DNA from: Flavobacteriales bacterium UBA5422
Lineage (GTDB): Bacteria > Bacteroidota > Bacteroidia > Flavobacteriales_D > Crocinitomicaceae
Reading direction: 5' to 3'
Length of the DNA stretch: 16,309 nucleotides
Assembly (NCBI GenBank): GCA_002409405.1
Contig: DHNG01000020.1
Coordinates: 46,707 to 63,015, forward strand
Below are positions 14,428 to 16,309 of the stretch, in pieces. The translations under genes and the position numbers were made by a program. Numbering within the stretch: the stretch's first letter is position 1; each line of letters starts with the position of its first letter. The notes beneath the pieces are model-generated. The model saw nothing but the letters and a program-made list of their open reading frames with translations. It ran no database searches and had not been told where the DNA came from.

Positions 14428-15290
14428 TATTTTCTCTTTTCCTCTGTGCTGCAACGTGTTCAGCTCAGCAACAGAATGACCTGATTCTCATAAAAGGAGG
14501 GAAGATCACCATCGGAAACCTGGAACAACCGGATGCACAACCGCTATTTGATGTACATGTAGCTGATTTTCGTATGCAGCGTTATGAAGTAACAAATGTG
14601 CAGTTTTCTGATTTTATAGCAAAAACCGGTTATAGTACACGTGCGGAAAGAAACGGAGGATCTTATGTTTTTGATCCGTCATTGAGAAATGATTCGATGA
14701 CTTTAATCGATGCACCTTGGTGGCGGTTTGAGCAGGGGGCAAACTGGCAACACCCGGAAGGAATTGGTTCCTCTGTTGCAGGAAAAGAAAATTACCCGGT
14801 TGTGCATATTGCCTATGAAGACGCATGCAATTATTGTGAATGGTTGGGTATGCGACTTCCGACAGAGATAGAACGCGAATATGCAGCAGCGAAAAATGGA
14901 GATGAGGTACTCAAAAACACATGGCAGGGATCTTTTCCGTATAATAATTCCATGGAAGACGGTTTTAAAGGAACTGCTCCGGCCGGAAGTTTTTTTGCCG
15001 GGAAATTGGGGGTATTCGATCTGCAGGGCAATGTATGGGAATGGTGTTTGGATCCGTATCATCAGCAGGCTTATTCATTTGCAAAAAAATGGAAGGTTGA
15101 TTCTTCACAACCCCTTGTACCAAACTACTTTGATGAGCAATCACCTCACGAAGAAACACGGGTCATTCGCGGAGGTTCTTTTTTATGTGCCGAAAATTAC
15201 TGTAAAGGATATGAACCGACTCGGCGGATGCGCTCTTCTGTAAATATGACTTTTTCACACATTGGATTCAGGTGTGTCAAAGGGAAGTGA
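14415..15290 (+). CDS. formylglycine-generating enzyme (FGE-type sulfatase activator) with signal peptide
   Basis: A 291-residue protein of the FGE-sulfatase family, which oxidises the sulfatase active-site Cys to formylglycine with O2 and copper. The conserved start LILIKGGKITIGN (23-35), RYEVTNVQFSDFI (56-68), PVVHIAYEDACNYCEWLGMR (128-147), LPTEIEREYAA and GNVWEWCLDPY are all present. The C-terminal RGGSFLCAENYC gives Cys258 and Cys263, the active-site pair of genuine aerobic FGEs that many merely FGE-fold proteins lack, followed by GFRC. Residues 1-18 (MGRLIFSLFLCAATCSAQ) form a signal peptide with probable cleavage after CSA; the Cys15 context (AATC) is a poor lipobox. Export would place maturation outside the cytoplasm. 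It overlaps the sulfatase gene by 13 bp, so the two are co-translated and that sulfatase is the obvious client. Confidence 0.9.
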   Translation: MGRLIFSLFLCAATCSAQQQNDLILIKGGKITIGNLEQPDAQPLFDVHVADFRMQRYEVTNVQFSDFIAKTGYSTRAERNGGSYVFDPSLRNDSMTLIDAPWWRFEQGANWQHPEGIGSSVAGKENYPVVHIAYEDACNYCEWLGMRLPTEIEREYAAAKNGDEVLKNTWQGSFPYNNSMEDGFKGTAPAGSFFAGKLGVFDLQGNVWEWCLDPYHQQAYSFAKKWKVDSSQPLVPNYFDEQSPHEETRVIRGGSFLCAENYCKGYEPTRRMRSSVNMTFSHIGFRCVKGK

Positions 15291-16133
15291 TTACTTTCCT
15301 GAGAGTAAGAATTCATATGCTTCCTGGATTTCCAGAAAACGTTGAGTTGCCTGTTTCTGTTGTTCTTCGGATTCATTCACATACCGGTCAGGATGGTAAC
15401 GTTTGACCAGTTGCCGGTAACGCTGTTTGATTTCGTTTTCACTTGCATTTTCACCAATGCCAAGGATCGTGGCATATTTTGTTCGTTGTGAAATACCCGT
15501 TGAACCGAATACGGTGTGTTTGCGCTCCTGATTGTTTGTATTTGTAGTTTTTTCTTGTCGATAGAATCGTATGCATTCATCCAGAAATGATGCTTCCAGT
15601 TCAAGTTGTTTTGTAAAAACTTTTAATGCGGTATATTCTTTTGGTTTTAACAGTTTGTCAATGTGGCAAAGTCCGACTAAAAATTGAATGAGTTGTTTCT
15701 TTTGCTGTTCGCGCGCATGTTTGTTGACCCAGGTGATAACGGATACAGGTTCTATCGGATAGTGAAAATTGCGGTCAATCGTATCATCAAAGTGATCTGG
15801 TGAACCTTTGAACTGTCGAATGAAAAACGATCTTAAGTAGGCAATTTTTTGCATTTGATGATACCGGTCGATGGTAATCAGATAAACGGTCAGGCAGGAA
15901 TACGCCTCCATTAAATTCCCGGTTGTGAATGTTAAATCAGCCGGAAAAGTACCCTTTCTCCAGATGCGTATTTTCCAGTTTTTGTACCAGATGTATGCAA
16001 CAAACGCAATAATCGGGATCGCGAACCCGATGATAATCTCCCATGTTTTATCCGCCTTGGAAGCTTCATAACGGGAGTATTGATGTGTAGACATGATTGA
16101 ATCAATCAGGTGTATGAGTGTATCGTCTTCCAA
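15291..16133 (-). CDS. membrane-anchored TerB/J-domain co-chaperone, DjlA-like
   Basis: A 280-residue protein ending in a J domain (about 219-278: KYATILGIGENASENEIKQR onward, with the HPD motif at 247-249), which would stimulate the ATPase of DnaK. A single membrane helix lies at about 32-50 (EIIIGFAIPIIAFVAYIWY), and the middle (about 75-190, with FLVGLCHIDKLLKPKEYTAL) resembles a TerB-type all-helical domain. Membrane helix, TerB-like and C-terminal J domain is the order seen in DjlA. The J domain should face the cytoplasm. The longest frame starts with TTG at 16133; the first ATG is codon 14 (16096-16094, MSTHQYSRYEASK) and is a good alternative start. It is convergent with the FGE gene, with stop codons directly abutting. 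Confidence 0.8.
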   Translation of the reverse strand: MEDDTLIHLIDSIMSTHQYSRYEASKADKTWEIIIGFAIPIIAFVAYIWYKNWKIRIWRKGTFPADLTFTTGNLMEAYSCLTVYLITIDRYHQMQKIAYLRSFFIRQFKGSPDHFDDTIDRNFHYPIEPVSVITWVNKHAREQQKKQLIQFLVGLCHIDKLLKPKEYTALKVFTKQLELEASFLDECIRFYRQEKTTNTNNQERKHTVFGSTGISQRTKYATILGIGENASENEIKQRYRQLVKRYHPDRYVNESEEQQKQATQRFLEIQEAYEFLLSGK

Positions 16134-16210
16134 GTTAATTTATGCTACTGAACTTTTGGACACTAAATTATAAAAAGCAGTAGACAATAGTAGCATTTGA
16201 CGGTTATTTA

Positions 16211-16247
16211 AAAAAATACCTCCATGAAATTTTGGTATACATGGAGG
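16211..16247 (-). terminator. probable intrinsic terminator for a leftward gene beyond the right edge
   Basis: CCTCCATG (16219-16226) and CATGGAGG (16240-16247) form an 8-bp perfect stem with a 13-nt loop. Read leftward, the stem is followed by TATTTTTTT, a proper U-tract. On the plus strand no such tract follows, so it acts for minus-strand transcription entering from the right, ahead of the DjlA-like gene. Confidence 0.55.
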
Positions 16248-16277
16248 GATTCAAGATAAGATGACACAAAAGTGGTG

Positions 16278-16309
16278 TTAACTGCGAGTATTAACTCTCA
16301 CTAACAGAG
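16278..16309 (-). CDS. possible C-terminal end of a gene lying beyond the window
   Basis: Reading leftward from the right edge, one frame gives LLVRVNTRS and a TAA stop at 16280-16278, about 30 nt before the terminator hairpin. A stop at this distance from a terminator fits a gene end, but nine residues are too few to identify anything and the frame could be chance. Confidence 0.25.
   Translation of the reverse strand, partial: LLVRVNTRS

Noticed and set aside
14415..14470. FGE N-terminus as a lipoprotein signal
   Set aside because: The Cys15 context AATC lacks the small residue expected at -1 and the Leu at -3; a standard signal peptide cut after CSA fits better.
14881..15243. 120-codon plus-strand frame inside the FGE gene
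   Set aside because: It is an alternative frame within a well-supported FGE coding sequence whose active-site motifs lie in the main frame.
1..16309. tRNA, rRNA or riboswitch genes
   Set aside because: No cloverleaf with a TTC-type arm, rRNA-like block or known riboswitch core was recognised in any gap between genes.

Overview
The window looks like a chromosomal segment of a Bacteroidota bacterium, probably Flavobacteriales. Genes are AT-rich, Shine-Dalgarno sequences are weak or absent, and the recognisable promoters match the Bacteroidota form (a TAnnTTTG -7 element, e.g. TATATTTG at 3968-3961 and TAAATTTG at 6692-6685). A close relative of Fluviicola/Crocinitomicaceae is a guess from protein flavour only.

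Layout. (1) 1-3926, minus strand: a compact run of five genes behind a promoter at 3990-3961. These are an SGNH hydrolase without signal peptide, a patatin-like phospholipase with two internal membrane segments, a small two-helix membrane protein, a PUA-like/nucleotide-modification-like protein of unknown function, and a GIY-YIG-like protein cut by the window edge. The last three are visibly more AT-rich than the two lipases. (2) 4071-6666, minus strand: paaA-paaB-paaC-paaD, the oxygenase and maturation genes of the phenylacetyl-CoA 1,2-epoxidase. (3) 6667-8183: an island of palindromic repeats (two full copies of about 220 bp and two partial ones) around a GxxExxY-family nuclease-like gene, enclosed by an exact 25-bp direct repeat. 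(4) 8184-11007, plus strand: two tandem paaE-type reductase genes and an overlapping short-chain dehydrogenase, divergent from paaABCD. (5) 11017-12782: an AT-rich membrane protein of unknown function and DNA polymerase IV (dinB). (6) 12811-15290: an exported sulfatase overlapping the gene of a formylglycine-generating enzyme that also carries a signal peptide. (7) 15291-16133, minus strand: a membrane-anchored TerB/J-domain protein resembling DjlA, ending with no gap against the FGE gene. (8) 16134-16309: no complete gene; a terminator-like hairpin for a leftward gene beyond the right edge.

How they work together. PaaA/B/C form the di-iron epoxidase, PaaD helps Fe-S/di-iron maturation, and a PaaE reductase passes NADPH electrons to it. 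Here the reductase is duplicated and separated from its partners by the GxxExxY island. The same 25-bp sequence, with an imperfect dyad, lies about 80-90 bp from both start codons. Sulfatase and FGE make a self-contained enzyme plus activator pair that may mature outside the cytoplasm. The lipase-led operon with nucleic-acid-related genes at its end is the other part most likely to hide an undescribed system.
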